Assembly (NCBI RefSeq): GCF_017876115.1
Contig: NZ_JAGINO010000030.1
Span: 1 to 64,000, forward strand
Direction: 5' to 3'
Origin: Azospirillum picis
Lineage (GTDB): Bacteria > Pseudomonadota > Alphaproteobacteria > Azospirillales > Azospirillaceae
Length of the DNA stretch: 64,000 nt
The position numbers and the translations under genes were made by a program. This document shows positions 34,547 to 43,706 of the stretch, piece by piece. Within the stretch, counting starts at the first letter, position 1. Every line of letters begins with the position of its first letter. The notes below the pieces were generated by a model that was not told the origin of the DNA, ran no database searches, and saw only the letters and a list, made by a program, of their open reading frames with translations.

Positions 34547-36097
34547 ATGACGAGGTTCCTGGCAGCCCTGGTGGGCACGGCGCTGGCGGCTGGAGCGGCG
34601 ACCGCCTCCGCCCAGAGCATCACCGTCGCGCTGAACGCCGACATCCGCAGCACCAATCCGGGCGTGAACCGGGACGACAACACCGATTCCGTCGTCCTGC
34701 ACATGGTCGAGGGGCTGGTGGGCTATCGGGCGAACGGCTCGGTGGCGCCACTGCTCGCAGAGTCGGTCGAGCGGTCGGACGACGGCAAGACCTACAGCTT
34801 CCGCCTGCGCCAGGGCGTGACCTTCCACAACGGCGCTCCGCTGACCTCGGCGGACGTGCTGTGGAGCTGGAACCGCTACATGGATCCGAAGACGGACTGG
34901 CGCTGCCGCTCCGACTTCGACGGGCGCAACGGCCTGAAGGTGGAGAAGGTCGAGGCGCCGGACGACCGCACCTTTACCATGACTCTGGACCACGCCAGCG
35001 CGCTGTTCCTCGACGCCCTGGCCCGGACCGACTGCGGCGGCACCGCCATCCTCCACAAGGACTCGCTCAAGCCCGACGGCAGTTGGGACAAGCCGGTCGG
35101 CACCGGCCCCTTCCGGTTCGGCGAGTGGCGCCGCGGCGAGTATGTGACGGTCGCCCGCTTCGACGGCTACCAGTCGCCGCCGGGCGACAAGCCCGACGGC
35201 ATGGTCGGCGCCAAGCGCACGGCGCTCGCCTCGGTGAAGTTCCTGGTCGTCCCCGATGCCTCCACGGCCAAGGCGGCGCTGGCCTCCGGCGCGGTGGACG
35301 TGGCCCAGGTGCTGGAAACCGACGTGCCGGAGCTGAACAAGACCAAGACGGTCGAGGCCGGCTTCTTCCCGTCCACCACCAAGCACACCTTCCTGTTCCA
35401 GACGCGCGACCCGCTGCTCGGCAACGTCAAGATGCGTCAGGCGATCGCTGCCTCGCTCGACATCCCGCAGCTCGTGGCCGCCGTGTCGAACGGCGAAGGC
35501 AAGCCGAACAATTCCGGCGTTCCCATCACCTCCGGCTATTACGGCGCCGTCCAGGCCAAGGGCTATTCCTACGACCCGGCCAGGGCGCAGGCGCTGCTGA
35601 AGGAGGCCGGCTACAAGGGCGAGCCGATCAGGATCATCGCCAACAAGCGCGTCCACGTCCCCAGCTTCAACGCCGCGGTGATCGCCCAGGCGATGATGCA
35701 GGCGGTCGGCATCAACGCCCAGATCGAAGTGCTGGAGTGGGTGACGCAGCTCGACCGCTACAACACCGGCAACTACCAGATGATGTCCTTCTCCTATTCC
35801 GGGCGCCTCGACCCGGCGTTGAGCTACGAGCAGTTCTCCGGCCCGAAGGACAGCCAGCCGCGCAAGGTCTGGGACGATCCCGCCGCCCAGGAGCTGATCG
35901 AGAAGGCGTCCACCATCTCCGACGAGGCGCAGCGGCAAGCTGCCTTCGACGAGCTGCACAAGCGCCAGATGGAGGCGACCCCGCTGATCATCTTCTCCAA
36001 CGGCCAGGATGCCTGGGCCCACACCAAGCGCGTTCAGGGCGCCGACCCGTGGGAAGGCAAGGCGCGCGTCTGGGGCGCCAGGGTCGTCGGAAACTGA
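34547..36097 (+). CDS. ABC transporter substrate-binding protein, family 5
   Basis: A 516-residue periplasmic binding protein with a Sec signal peptide (MTRFLAALVGTALAAGAATA, cleavage after SAQ). SBP_bac_5 signatures include MVEGLVGYRANGS, FRLRQGVTFHNGAPLTSADV and GPFRFGEWRRGEYV. Two permeases and a fused ATPase follow at once, giving a complete DppABCDF-type importer. The start at 34547 fits the signal peptide; an in-frame ATG at 34520 is a weaker choice. The ligand is likely the substrate of the upstream hydrolase and GGT-like enzymes. Confidence 0.92.
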   Translation: MTRFLAALVGTALAAGAATASAQSITVALNADIRSTNPGVNRDDNTDSVVLHMVEGLVGYRANGSVAPLLAESVERSDDGKTYSFRLRQGVTFHNGAPLTSADVLWSWNRYMDPKTDWRCRSDFDGRNGLKVEKVEAPDDRTFTMTLDHASALFLDALARTDCGGTAILHKDSLKPDGSWDKPVGTGPFRFGEWRRGEYVTVARFDGYQSPPGDKPDGMVGAKRTALASVKFLVVPDASTAKAALASGAVDVAQVLETDVPELNKTKTVEAGFFPSTTKHTFLFQTRDPLLGNVKMRQAIAASLDIPQLVAAVSNGEGKPNNSGVPITSGYYGAVQAKGYSYDPARAQALLKEAGYKGEPIRIIANKRVHVPSFNAAVIAQAMMQAVGINAQIEVLEWVTQLDRYNTGNYQMMSFSYSGRLDPALSYEQFSGPKDSQPRKVWDDPAAQELIEKASTISDEAQRQAAFDELHKRQMEATPLIIFSNGQDAWAHTKRVQGADPWEGKARVWGARVVGN

Positions 36098-36164
36098 CCG
36101 TCAGCGTGTAGGCGAGGTCGCGGGGTCCCCGGTGAGGGGGGCCGGCCGCGGAGAGGAGACGGGC

Positions 36165-37109
36165 GTGCTGCATTTCGTGTTCAAACGGATCCTCATGGCG
36201 GTGCCGACGCTGCTGATCATGGCGGTGACGGTCTTCGTGCTGATCCGCCTCATACCGGGCGATCCCGCAGCGCTCATGCTCGGCGATCTGGCAACCCCGG
36301 CCAGCCTCGCCGACCTGCGCGAGCGGCTCGGCCTCGACCAGAGCCTGCCGGTCCAGTTCGGCATCTGGTTCGGCAACGTGCTGCGCGGCGACTTCGGCAT
36401 CTCCATCACCTCCTCCCAGCCGGTCCTGCCGCTGGTGCTCGACCGCTTCTGGATCAGCGCGCGCGTCGTCCTCATCGCCGTGCTGCTGGCCAGCCTGTTC
36501 GCGGTCCCGGCCGGCATGATCGCCGCGTGGCGCCAGAACAGCGGTACCGACCTGTTCCTGGTCGGGCTGGCGACGCTGCTCTACTCGATCCCGACCTTCT
36601 GGCTGGGCCTGCTGCTGCTCCTGTTCCTCGGCCTGCAGCTCAACTGGCTTCCCGTCGTCGGCTACGTGTCCTTCTCCGAGGACCCGTGGGCGGCGCTGCT
36701 CTACATCGTCATGCCGGTCATGACCCTGTTCCTGCACGAGATGGGGGTGCTGATCCGCATGTCCCGCGCCAGCACGCTGGAGGTGCTGCGCCTCGATTAC
36801 ATCACCCACGCCCGCGCCAAGGGGTTGTCCGAATCCGCCGTGCTGTGGCGGCATGCCTTCAAGAACGCCTTCGGGCCGACCTGGACGCTGATCGGGCTGG
36901 TGCTCGGCAACCTGCTGGGCGGCATTGCGGTGGTCGAGACGGTCTTCACCATTCCCGGGCTCGGCCGCCTGCTCGTCGACGCGATCTTCGCGCGCGACTA
37001 TCCGGTCATCCAGGGCTGCCTGCTGTTCGTCGCCTTCGTCTACGTGGCCGTGAACCTCGTGGTCGATCTGCTCTATCCGGTCTTCGATCCCAGGGTGACC
37101 GCGGAATGA
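36165..37109 (+). CDS. ABC transporter permease, DppB type
   Basis: A 314-residue inner-membrane permease. The N-terminus FVFKRILMAVPTLLIMAVTV and FVLIRLIPGDPAALM are standard for DppB/OppB proteins. The EAA-like loop reads ITHARAKGLSESAVLWRHAF. GTG 36165 is preferred because AGGAG lies six bases upstream. The stop overlaps the next permease start as ATGA. Confidence 0.92.
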   Translation: MLHFVFKRILMAVPTLLIMAVTVFVLIRLIPGDPAALMLGDLATPASLADLRERLGLDQSLPVQFGIWFGNVLRGDFGISITSSQPVLPLVLDRFWISARVVLIAVLLASLFAVPAGMIAAWRQNSGTDLFLVGLATLLYSIPTFWLGLLLLLFLGLQLNWLPVVGYVSFSEDPWAALLYIVMPVMTLFLHEMGVLIRMSRASTLEVLRLDYITHARAKGLSESAVLWRHAFKNAFGPTWTLIGLVLGNLLGGIAVVETVFTIPGLGRLLVDAIFARDYPVIQGCLLFVAFVYVAVNLVVDLLYPVFDPRVTAE

Positions 37110-37924
37110 AACGGCTTTCCCTCAACGTCGTCATCGGCGGCGCGATCATCGGCATCGTCGTCGCCGGGGCGCTGCTGGGCGCGGTCTGGACCCCCTACGA
37201 CCCGCTGAAGATCAACTTCGTCGGCCGGCTGGCGCCGCCGGGCGCCGCTCACTGGCTCGGCACCGACGAGTTCGGCCGCGACGTGCTGAGCCGCCTGATG
37301 GCGGCGGCGGCGACCAGCATGCTGATCAGCCTGTCCACGGTCGCCGCCGCCGGCCTGCTCGGCACTTCGGTCGGCCTTGTCTCCGGCTATGCGCGCGGCT
37401 GGACCGACCGCATCCTGATGGCCTTCAACGATGCCCTCCTTGCCTTTCCGGCGATCCTGCTGGCGCTCGGCCTGCTGACGGTGGCCGGGGCCAACAGCAC
37501 CGGGATCATCGTCGCCCTCGGCCTCGCCTACACGCCCTCGGTCGCCCGCATCGTGCGCGGCACGGTGCTGTCGCTGCGCGAGCGGGAGTTCGTCGAGGCG
37601 TCGCGCGTGATGGGCAACTCGGAGCTCTACACCGTCCTGCGCCACATCCTGCCGAACTGCGTCGGGCCGATGACCGTGCTGGCCACCTCGATGTTCGGCT
37701 GGGTGCTGCTGGCGGAGAGCGCGCTCAGCTTCCTCGGGCTGGGGGTGCCGCCACCGGCACCGACCTGGGGCAACATGCTGGCGGGAAGCCGGCCCTTCAT
37801 CGCCCAGGCGGTCTGGCTCGGCATCTTCCCCGGCCTCTGCATCTCCCTGACCCTGCTCGGCATCAACCTGCTGGGCGACGCCTTGCGCGACAGGCTCGAC
37901 CCGCGCATGAGAGGGGCCTCCTGA
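37106..37924 (+). CDS. ABC transporter permease, DppC type
   Basis: A 272-residue permease of the DppC/OppC type: a short N-terminal membrane anchor (VVIGGAIIGIVVAGALLGAV), HWLGTDEFGRDVLSRLMAAA, and an EAA loop EFVEASRVMGNSELYTVLRH. It overlaps the upstream permease by four bases and precedes the ATPase by one base, so it is fully coupled in the operon. Confidence 0.92.
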   Translation: MKRLSLNVVIGGAIIGIVVAGALLGAVWTPYDPLKINFVGRLAPPGAAHWLGTDEFGRDVLSRLMAAAATSMLISLSTVAAAGLLGTSVGLVSGYARGWTDRILMAFNDALLAFPAILLALGLLTVAGANSTGIIVALGLAYTPSVARIVRGTVLSLREREFVEASRVMGNSELYTVLRHILPNCVGPMTVLATSMFGWVLLAESALSFLGLGVPPPAPTWGNMLAGSRPFIAQAVWLGIFPGLCISLTLLGINLLGDALRDRLDPRMRGAS

Positions 37925-37925
37925 C

Positions 37926-39614
37926 ATGACCGGCACCATTCCTCCCGCCGCCGCACTCGACGCCCTGCTCGACGTGGAAAATCTGAGCCTCTGCGTCTCG
38001 GCCACCGGCACGGAGGTCGTCCGCGGCGTCGGCTTCACGGTGGCGCCGGGCGAGATCGTCGGCATCGTCGGCGAATCCGGCAGCGGCAAGACGCTGGCCG
38101 CGCGGTCCATCATGGCGCTCCAGCCCCCGGCGATCCGCCGCACCGCCGGCACCATCCGCTTCGAGGGCCGCGACCTCGCCGGCCTGTCGCCGAAGGAGCT
38201 GCGGGAGCTGCGCGGCGGCCGCATCGGCATGGTCTTCCAGGAACCGATGACCTCCCTCAACCCGTCGATGACCATCGGCCGGCAGTTGGAGGAGGGGCTG
38301 GCGGTGCACCAGCGCGCGCTGTCCGCCGACGGGCGGCGCGACCGGGTGCTCGACATGCTGCGGCGGGTCGGCATCGCGGATCCCGACGGGGCGCTCGCCG
38401 CCTATCCGCATCAGTTCTCGGGCGGCATGCGCCAGCGGATCATGCTGGCCTCGGTCATGCTGCTCCAGCCGGCACTGCTGATCGCCGACGAGCCCACGAC
38501 GGCGCTCGACGCCGTGGTCCAGCGCGACGTCCTCGAACTGATGGTCGGGCTGACGCGCGCACACGGCACCGCGGTGCTGATGATCAGCCACGACCTGTCG
38601 ATGGTCGCGCGCTACACCGACCGCATCATCGTCATGCGCAAGGGCGAGATCGTCGAGCAGGGGCGCACCGACGGGCTGCTGCGCGCGCCGCGGCACCCCT
38701 ACACGCGGGCGCTGCTGTCGGCGATGCCGCGCCGCCAGCCGGCGCGTCCCCTCCCGCCGGCGGCGGCGCCGATCATCGAGGTGCGCGACCTCGTCGTCGA
38801 GTATGGCGGCCGCCGTGGGCTGTTCCGCCGGGAGGCGGGCAAGCGCGCCCTCCACGGCCTGTCCCTGTCGGTCATGCCGCAGGAGGTGGTGGCGCTGGTC
38901 GGCGGCTCGGGCTCCGGCAAGACGACGCTGGGCCGTGCCATCGCCGGTCTGCTGGCCCCCAGCGGCGGCACCATCCGTTATGCCGGCCGGCCGGTCGAGG
39001 CGGGCGGGGAGGGGTGGGCCGACTATCGCCGCAACTGCCAGATGGTCTTCCAGGACCCCTATTCCTCACTCGACCCGCGGATGACCATCGGCGCGCTGGT
39101 CGGCGAGGCCCTGCGCGGCGTGCCGGGCATGGGACGGCGCAAGAAGGCCGAACGGGTGGTCGAGGTGCTGTCGGAGGTCGGGCTCGGAAGGCCCTATGCC
39201 GACCGCTACCCGCATGAGCTGTCCGGCGGCCAGCGCCAGCGCGTGGCCATCGCCCGCGCGGTGGTCCGCCGCCCGGCCTTCGTCATCGCCGACGAGCCGG
39301 TCTCCGCCCTCGACGTGACGGTGCGCGCCCAGGTGCTGGAACTGTTCGCCGACCTCCAGGCGCGGCACGGCTTCTCCTGCCTGTTCATCAGCCACGACCT
39401 CGGCGTCGTGGAGCAGATCGCCGACCGGGTGGTCGTCATGCAGGACGGCCGCATCGTCGAACAAGGGGACCGCGACACCGTCTTCGACCGTCCGGCCCAT
39501 CCCTACACGCGGCGGCTGCTCTCCGCCATCCCGGCGCTGGAGCCGGCCGGGGAGGGCGGCGTGCGGCTCAAGTGGCGGTTCGACGAGGCGGCGCCCGAGG
39601 CCGTGCCGTCCTGA
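37926..39614 (+). CDS. fused ABC ATPase (DppD-DppF type)
   Basis: A 562-residue protein with two complete ABC domains. Domain 1 (about 15-265) has Walker A GESGSGKT and signature QFSGGMRQRI with LLIADEPTTALD. Domain 2 (about 285-540) has Walker A GGSGSGKT and signature ELSGGQRQRV with FVIADEPVSALDV. Most peptide importers encode the two ATPases separately; here they are one chain, as in several alphaproteobacteria. It powers the transporter encoded by the three preceding genes. Confidence 0.93.
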   Translation: MTGTIPPAAALDALLDVENLSLCVSATGTEVVRGVGFTVAPGEIVGIVGESGSGKTLAARSIMALQPPAIRRTAGTIRFEGRDLAGLSPKELRELRGGRIGMVFQEPMTSLNPSMTIGRQLEEGLAVHQRALSADGRRDRVLDMLRRVGIADPDGALAAYPHQFSGGMRQRIMLASVMLLQPALLIADEPTTALDAVVQRDVLELMVGLTRAHGTAVLMISHDLSMVARYTDRIIVMRKGEIVEQGRTDGLLRAPRHPYTRALLSAMPRRQPARPLPPAAAPIIEVRDLVVEYGGRRGLFRREAGKRALHGLSLSVMPQEVVALVGGSGSGKTTLGRAIAGLLAPSGGTIRYAGRPVEAGGEGWADYRRNCQMVFQDPYSSLDPRMTIGALVGEALRGVPGMGRRKKAERVVEVLSEVGLGRPYADRYPHELSGGQRQRVAIARAVVRRPAFVIADEPVSALDVTVRAQVLELFADLQARHGFSCLFISHDLGVVEQIADRVVVMQDGRIVEQGDRDTVFDRPAHPYTRRLLSAIPALEPAGEGGVRLKWRFDEAAPEAVPS

Positions 39615-39651
39615 GGGTGGCGCCGGTGCGCCTCTCCCGTCCTGCCCGTCG

Positions 39652-39804
39652 TCAGCCCATGATGTCCTCGCTTGCGGCGAGTTTCCGGAGAAGCATGTCC
39701 GGGGATTTTCCCAGCCGGGGAGACGGGGTGAGGCAGAGGCTGGCGGCGGCCAGTGCGGCGAGGCTGCACAGCGCGACGATGATGGTGAGGCAAAGAGGGG
39801 TCAT
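39652..39804 (-). CDS. small single-span membrane protein
   Basis: A 50-residue protein: MTPLCLTIIVALCSLAALAA, a hydrophobic helix, then a polar tail with LGKSPDMLLRKLAASEDIMG. GGAGA lies seven bases before the ATG. No family is recognised. It is convergent with the ABC operon, 38 bp away. Confidence 0.5.
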   Translation of the reverse strand: MTPLCLTIIVALCSLAALAAASLCLTPSPRLGKSPDMLLRKLAASEDIMG

Positions 39805-39974
39805 GGCGGTTCTCCGTGGATCGGATGCGCATCGCGCATGGCGGGCAGCCTGCCGCGGCCTGCTTCCGGGACGGCCTTGGAGCGCGCTGCGGTGACGGGC
39901 CGAACCTACCCGCCCGCCAGCGGCCGGGATGTGCGCCGGTCCACAGGGCGGCGATGAAAACCACCGGCGCCGTT

Positions 39975-40010
39975 GGCCGATGCGGTGGCCGATGCGGTGG
40001 GCGATGCGGC
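39975..40010 (+). repeat. 12-bp tandem repeat, three copies
   Basis: GGCCGATGCGGT occupies 39975-39986 and 39987-39998, followed by GGGCGATGCGGC at 39999-40010. It lies in the gap between small genes. Confidence 0.85.
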
Positions 40011-40105
40011 GGCGGGCGCCGCCGTGTTGCGCATCGCCGCGCCGTCCCGGCATAATGGTTTGGTCGTGCCGTCCGAACCCTTCCGCAGCGGAGCACCCGA
40101 CCATC

Positions 40106-40345
40106 ATGGCTGCCGATCCGCCAAACCCTGCGCAGGGCCAGCAGGAGGCCTTGCGCCTCATCATCCGCGAGGCGCTGGCCGCCCGCTCGGCGCTTTGCGA
40201 GCATGAACTGGTCATCCGGCTGGATGCCATCCTCGCGCTTGCCCGGGATGCGCTTGCGCAAGCCTCTCCCACACAAGGGCATGTCGGCAAAAGCGGCGAT
40301 GGCGGCGGCGGGGTTACCGGCAGTCGGCTCGACGCTGACGGCTAG
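40106..40345 (+). CDS. hypothetical small helical protein
   Basis: A 79-residue frame. Its middle part (QQEALRLIIREALAARSALC then EHELVIRLDAILALARDALA) is a plausible helical domain, while the glycine-rich tail is low complexity. A weak GGAG lies upstream. No family is recognised, and codon bias is consistent with coding. Confidence 0.45.
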   Translation: MAADPPNPAQGQQEALRLIIREALAARSALCEHELVIRLDAILALARDALAQASPTQGHVGKSGDGGGGVTGSRLDADG

Positions 40346-40548
40346 CATGTGATCGGTTCGGGCGGCGACGCCGACGTGACCGAGAAGGCCATGGAAGGGC
40401 TGTGCGCCATTCTTCCCTCCTGGCCGACCTGCCTTCGTCCCATCCGAAGGCAGGCTGCGGCAAAACCACATTGTGGCGATCGGCCGCAGAGCCCAAGTTT
40501 CTCCCGAGGAAGGCCGGATGCGGCCGAACCAATGGGGGATCGCCAGCC

Positions 40549-40785
40549 ATGGACGGGTGTCGGGAGCACAGGGAAGCGATTGCCGGCGTCGACCGCCGGC
40601 TTCTGGTGGTGGCGCTGGCCTTGGCCATGCTGACGCTGCTGGCGGTGCTGGACCGCTTCCGTCCGGTGCCGGGGGCGGCACCGCCGGTGGAATGGACGCT
40701 GCCGACCGTGGAACTGCCGGGGACGCTGCCGATGGCCAGGGCTCCCGGACCGCGCCGTGACGACGAGTTGCTGGGGGCGGACTGA
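40549..40785 (+). CDS. hypothetical small membrane protein
   Basis: A 78-residue frame with one strong membrane segment (RLLVVALALAMLTLLAVLDR) and a proline-rich tail. It ends five bases before the convergent GNAT gene. The N-terminal boundary is uncertain; no family is recognised. Confidence 0.45.
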   Translation: MDGCREHREAIAGVDRRLLVVALALAMLTLLAVLDRFRPVPGAAPPVEWTLPTVELPGTLPMARAPGPRRDDELLGAD

Positions 40786-40789
40786 GCCG

Positions 40790-41326
40790 TCACCGCCGCT
40801 CCACCGGCGCCTCGTCGCTTCCCGGGCCGAGCGGACGCTCCATCAGCACGCTGTCGAGCCAGCGGCCGAACTTGAACCCGACCGCCGGAAGCACGCCGAC
40901 AGGGCGGAAGCCGCAGGCAGCATGCAAGGCGATGGAGCCCTGGTTGGCGCTGTCGCCGATCGCGGCGATCATCCGGCGGTGGCCGGACCCCTCGCACGCT
41001 TCGATCAGCGGATCCATCAGCGCGCGGCCGATGCCGCGCCGGTGCAGGCCCGCGGCGACATAGACGGAATTCTCGAGCGTGAAGCGGTAGGCGCTTCGGG
41101 TGCGGTAAAGCCCGGCATAGGCATAGCCGCCCAGCCGGCCCTCGCACTCCGCCACCAGGTAGGGGAGTCCGCGGGCCAGGATCTCGCCGCGCCGCCGGGC
41201 CATCTCGGCCTCGTCCGGGGGCACCTCCTCGAAGGAGGCGGTGCCGGTCAGCACATGGTGGGCATAGAGCGTGGTGATGGCGGGGATGTCTGCATCGGCG
41301 GAGGGGCGGATGGTGATGGCGCTCAT
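40790..41326 (-). CDS. GNAT N-acetyltransferase, phosphinothricin acetyltransferase-like
   Basis: A 178-residue acetyltransferase. It begins MSAITIRPSADADIPAITTL and has the PAT-type FEEVPPDEAEMARRR, GGYAYAGLYRTRSAYRFTLE, and the acetyl-CoA loop AAGLHRRGIGRALM. Close relatives acetylate the amino group of phosphinothricin or methionine sulfoximine. It is followed 32 bp upstream by an MFS gene on the same strand, perhaps a detoxification and export pair. Confidence 0.87.
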   Translation of the reverse strand: MSAITIRPSADADIPAITTLYAHHVLTGTASFEEVPPDEAEMARRRGEILARGLPYLVAECEGRLGGYAYAGLYRTRSAYRFTLENSVYVAAGLHRRGIGRALMDPLIEACEGSGHRRMIAAIGDSANQGSIALHAACGFRPVGVLPAVGFKFGRWLDSVLMERPLGPGSDEAPVERR

Positions 41327-41358
41327 GGCGGTGCGGCTCTTCAAGGTCGGTTTGGAGG

Positions 41359-42606
41359 TCAGTTGCGGACGGGACGGTCGGCAGGCAGCAGCAGGGCGCA
41401 GGCCGTGGCCAGGGCGCCGCCGATGCCGAGAAGCGAGAAACCCCAGCCCCAGGCGGAACCGGCGGCGCCGGCACGGTCGAGCATCAGCCCGACCGCCAGC
41501 GGCGCGGCGCCACCGGCCCCGAAGCCCAGGATGGAGCGCACGGCGAGTGCGGCGCCCAGGCTGCCCGGCTCCACCGATTCGGTCATCGCGGTGGACAGGA
41601 CTGGGGAATCGCCCAGCGCGGCGAAGCCGTAGAGGGCAGCGAGCGCCAGGACCAGCGCCAGGGGCGCGCCGTCCATCCAGCCGATGCCGAAGGAGCAGGC
41701 CGCGCCCAGCACGCCCATCGCCACCAGCACCGTCCGCCGGCCCAGCCGGTCCGACGCCCTGCCCATCATCAGCGACGACAGGAAGCCCGAGAGATGGATG
41801 GCGGCGGCGATCCACAGGCCGCGCATCCCGGCGCCTCCGCCCCCTGCGCCTGCGGTCGCGAAGCTGGTGGTCAGGAAGGCCGGCAGCCAAGCCCACATGC
41901 CGAGCAGCTCCCAGCAATGGGTGGTGTAGCCGGCGGTCAGCAGGATGGAGCGGCGGTCGGCCAGGAAGCGGAAGGCACCGCGCAGCCGGCGCGCCGGCCC
42001 GGCAGCGACGATGTTCGGCCGTCCGCGTAGGCCGGGGGTGGCGAGCAGCGTCGCCAGCAGCGGTCCCAGCCCGCAGGCGATGAAGGCGGCCTGGTAGCCG
42101 AAATGCTCCGCCAGACCGGCGGCCAGCGCGATGGAGGCGAAATAGCCGAGCGAGCCGGCGCCCAGCAGCCAGCCGACCGCCGCCCCGCGTCGCCCCGCCG
42201 GCACCCCCTGGGCCACCAGCATGATGGACGGGGCATAGGTGCCGCCCTGCGTCAGCCCCAGCAGGGCGAACAGCACGAGGCCGGTTTCCGCGGAACGCGC
42301 CAGGAAGGCGAAGGCGATGCCGGTCAGCGCCGTCGCCCAGCTTGCCCACAGGAAAACGCGCTTGGCGCCCAGGCTGTCGGCGAACCAGGACGAGCCCACC
42401 AGCGACAGGGCGTAGCCGACGTTGAAGGCGGTCTGGATCGATCCGGCCTGGCCCGCCGTCATGCCCCAGGCCTGCATGGCGGGCACGAGCGCGCCGGCAT
42501 AGGCCATGAAGGCCAGCGACGTGGAAAAGCGGCTCGCGCACAGCAGCGCCAGCCAGGTGGACCCGGAACGGGCATGGTCGTCGGCGAGGGGGCTTGCGGT
42601 CGTCAT
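41359..42606 (-). CDS. MFS transporter
   Basis: A 415-residue transporter with about twelve membrane segments, starting MTTASPLADDHARSGSTW. LVGSSWFADSLGAKRVFLW and RASDRLGRRTVLVAMG are the MFS loop 2-3 and loop 8-9 motifs. It is divergent from a LysR regulator 69 bp away and upstream of a GNAT acetyltransferase gene, so export of a toxic or signalling compound is possible. The substrate is unknown. Confidence 0.87.
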   Translation of the reverse strand: MTTASPLADDHARSGSTWLALLCASRFSTSLAFMAYAGALVPAMQAWGMTAGQAGSIQTAFNVGYALSLVGSSWFADSLGAKRVFLWASWATALTGIAFAFLARSAETGLVLFALLGLTQGGTYAPSIMLVAQGVPAGRRGAAVGWLLGAGSLGYFASIALAAGLAEHFGYQAAFIACGLGPLLATLLATPGLRGRPNIVAAGPARRLRGAFRFLADRRSILLTAGYTTHCWELLGMWAWLPAFLTTSFATAGAGGGGAGMRGLWIAAAIHLSGFLSSLMMGRASDRLGRRTVLVAMGVLGAACSFGIGWMDGAPLALVLALAALYGFAALGDSPVLSTAMTESVEPGSLGAALAVRSILGFGAGGAAPLAVGLMLDRAGAAGSAWGWGFSLLGIGGALATACALLLPADRPVRN

Positions 42607-42675
42607 GCGCCAACCGTCGCGGAGCCGCAGGCAAAAGGCAAATTTATTGATTTGATCGGAACCATAAGGAATTCT

Positions 42676-43599
42676 ATGGGTATGCGCGGCCTCAACATCG
42701 ACCAGCTCGTCACCTTCGCCACCGTCGTGGAGCATGGCGGCTTCACCGAGGCCGCGGGCCGCCTCGGCCTGACCCAGCCGGCGGTCAGCATGCAGATCCG
42801 CAACCTTGAGGACCGGCTCGGCCTCCGCCTCATCGAGCGTGTGGGAAAGCGGGCCTTGCCCACCGCGGCGGGCCGCGACCTGCTGCCCCATATCCGGCGC
42901 GTGCGGGACGAGTTGGAGGCGGCGGTCGCCAGCATGGGGCGCCACCGCGCCGGCAAGATCGGGCGGGTACGCATCGGCACCGGCGCCACCGCCTGCATCT
43001 ACCGCCTGCCGCCGGTCATCAGCGCCTTGCGGGCCGCCCATCCCGGGCTGGAGATCATCGTGGTCACCGGCAACACGCCGGACATCATGGACGCCGTGGA
43101 GGCGGGGTCGCTCGACCTCGCGCTGGTCACCCTTCCCGCCGGGCGGGCGGGATTGTCGGTGGAGCCGGTCTGCAACGAGGAGCTGGTCCGTGTTGCCGCG
43201 GCGGCCGGCAGTCCGCCGCCTGCGGCAGACGCCGGAAATGGGGCCGGGGTAGACCCGGCAGCCCTGGCGGACACGGCGCTCATCCTTTACGAACGCGGCG
43301 GCACCATGCGCGCGGTGATCGATGCCTGGTTCATGGCCGGCGGCGTCCAGCCGCGTCCCGCCATGGAGCTTGGCAATGTGGAGGCGATTAAGAACCTCGT
43401 CGCCGCAGGCCTCGGCTGCTCCATCCTGCCCGCGGTGACCGTCCAGGGACCCGCCGACCGCGACCGCTTCACCGTTCAGCCCCTGACCCCTCCGCTGTTC
43501 CGCACCCTGGGGTTGGTGATCCGTCGCGACAAAGTGCCGGATCCAGGTGTGCGCGCGATGGCGAGGGCTCTTGCCGATATACGGTACCCACAAGAATAA
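42676..43599 (+). CDS. LysR-family regulator (CbbR/CysB-like)
   Basis: A 307-residue regulator with HTH NIDQLVTFATVVEHGGFTEA and LTQPAVSMQIRNLEDRLG. The effector domain starts near residue 95 (IGRVRIGTGATACIYRLPPV). AAGGA lies five bases before the ATG, a strong ribosome site. Divergent from the MFS/GNAT genes, which it probably controls; the AT-rich gap (TTTATTGATTTGATC) is the likely operator. Its stop lies in a short palindrome, GAATAAA-ATCA-TTTATTC. Confidence 0.9.
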   Translation: MGMRGLNIDQLVTFATVVEHGGFTEAAGRLGLTQPAVSMQIRNLEDRLGLRLIERVGKRALPTAAGRDLLPHIRRVRDELEAAVASMGRHRAGKIGRVRIGTGATACIYRLPPVISALRAAHPGLEIIVVTGNTPDIMDAVEAGSLDLALVTLPAGRAGLSVEPVCNEELVRVAAAAGSPPPAADAGNGAGVDPAALADTALILYERGGTMRAVIDAWFMAGGVQPRPAMELGNVEAIKNLVAAGLGCSILPAVTVQGPADRDRFTVQPLTPPLFRTLGLVIRRDKVPDPGVRAMARALADIRYPQE

Positions 43600-43611
43600 A
43601 ATCATTTATTC
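43594..43611. terminator. AT-rich hairpin at the LysR stop codon
   Basis: GAATAAA (43594-43600) pairs with TTTATTC (43605-43611) around ATCA; the stop codon is part of the left arm. It may end the LysR transcript or be an operator for the kinase gene 96 bp downstream. Confidence 0.4.
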
Positions 43612-43706
43612 TCTGAACGTCCGGAATATTTCCTTCGTCTGATTTACATCGGCTTTCGCTATTGCGCACTCTCACGAAATGAAGGCTTCGTTTTTCTTGG
43701 ACGCTT

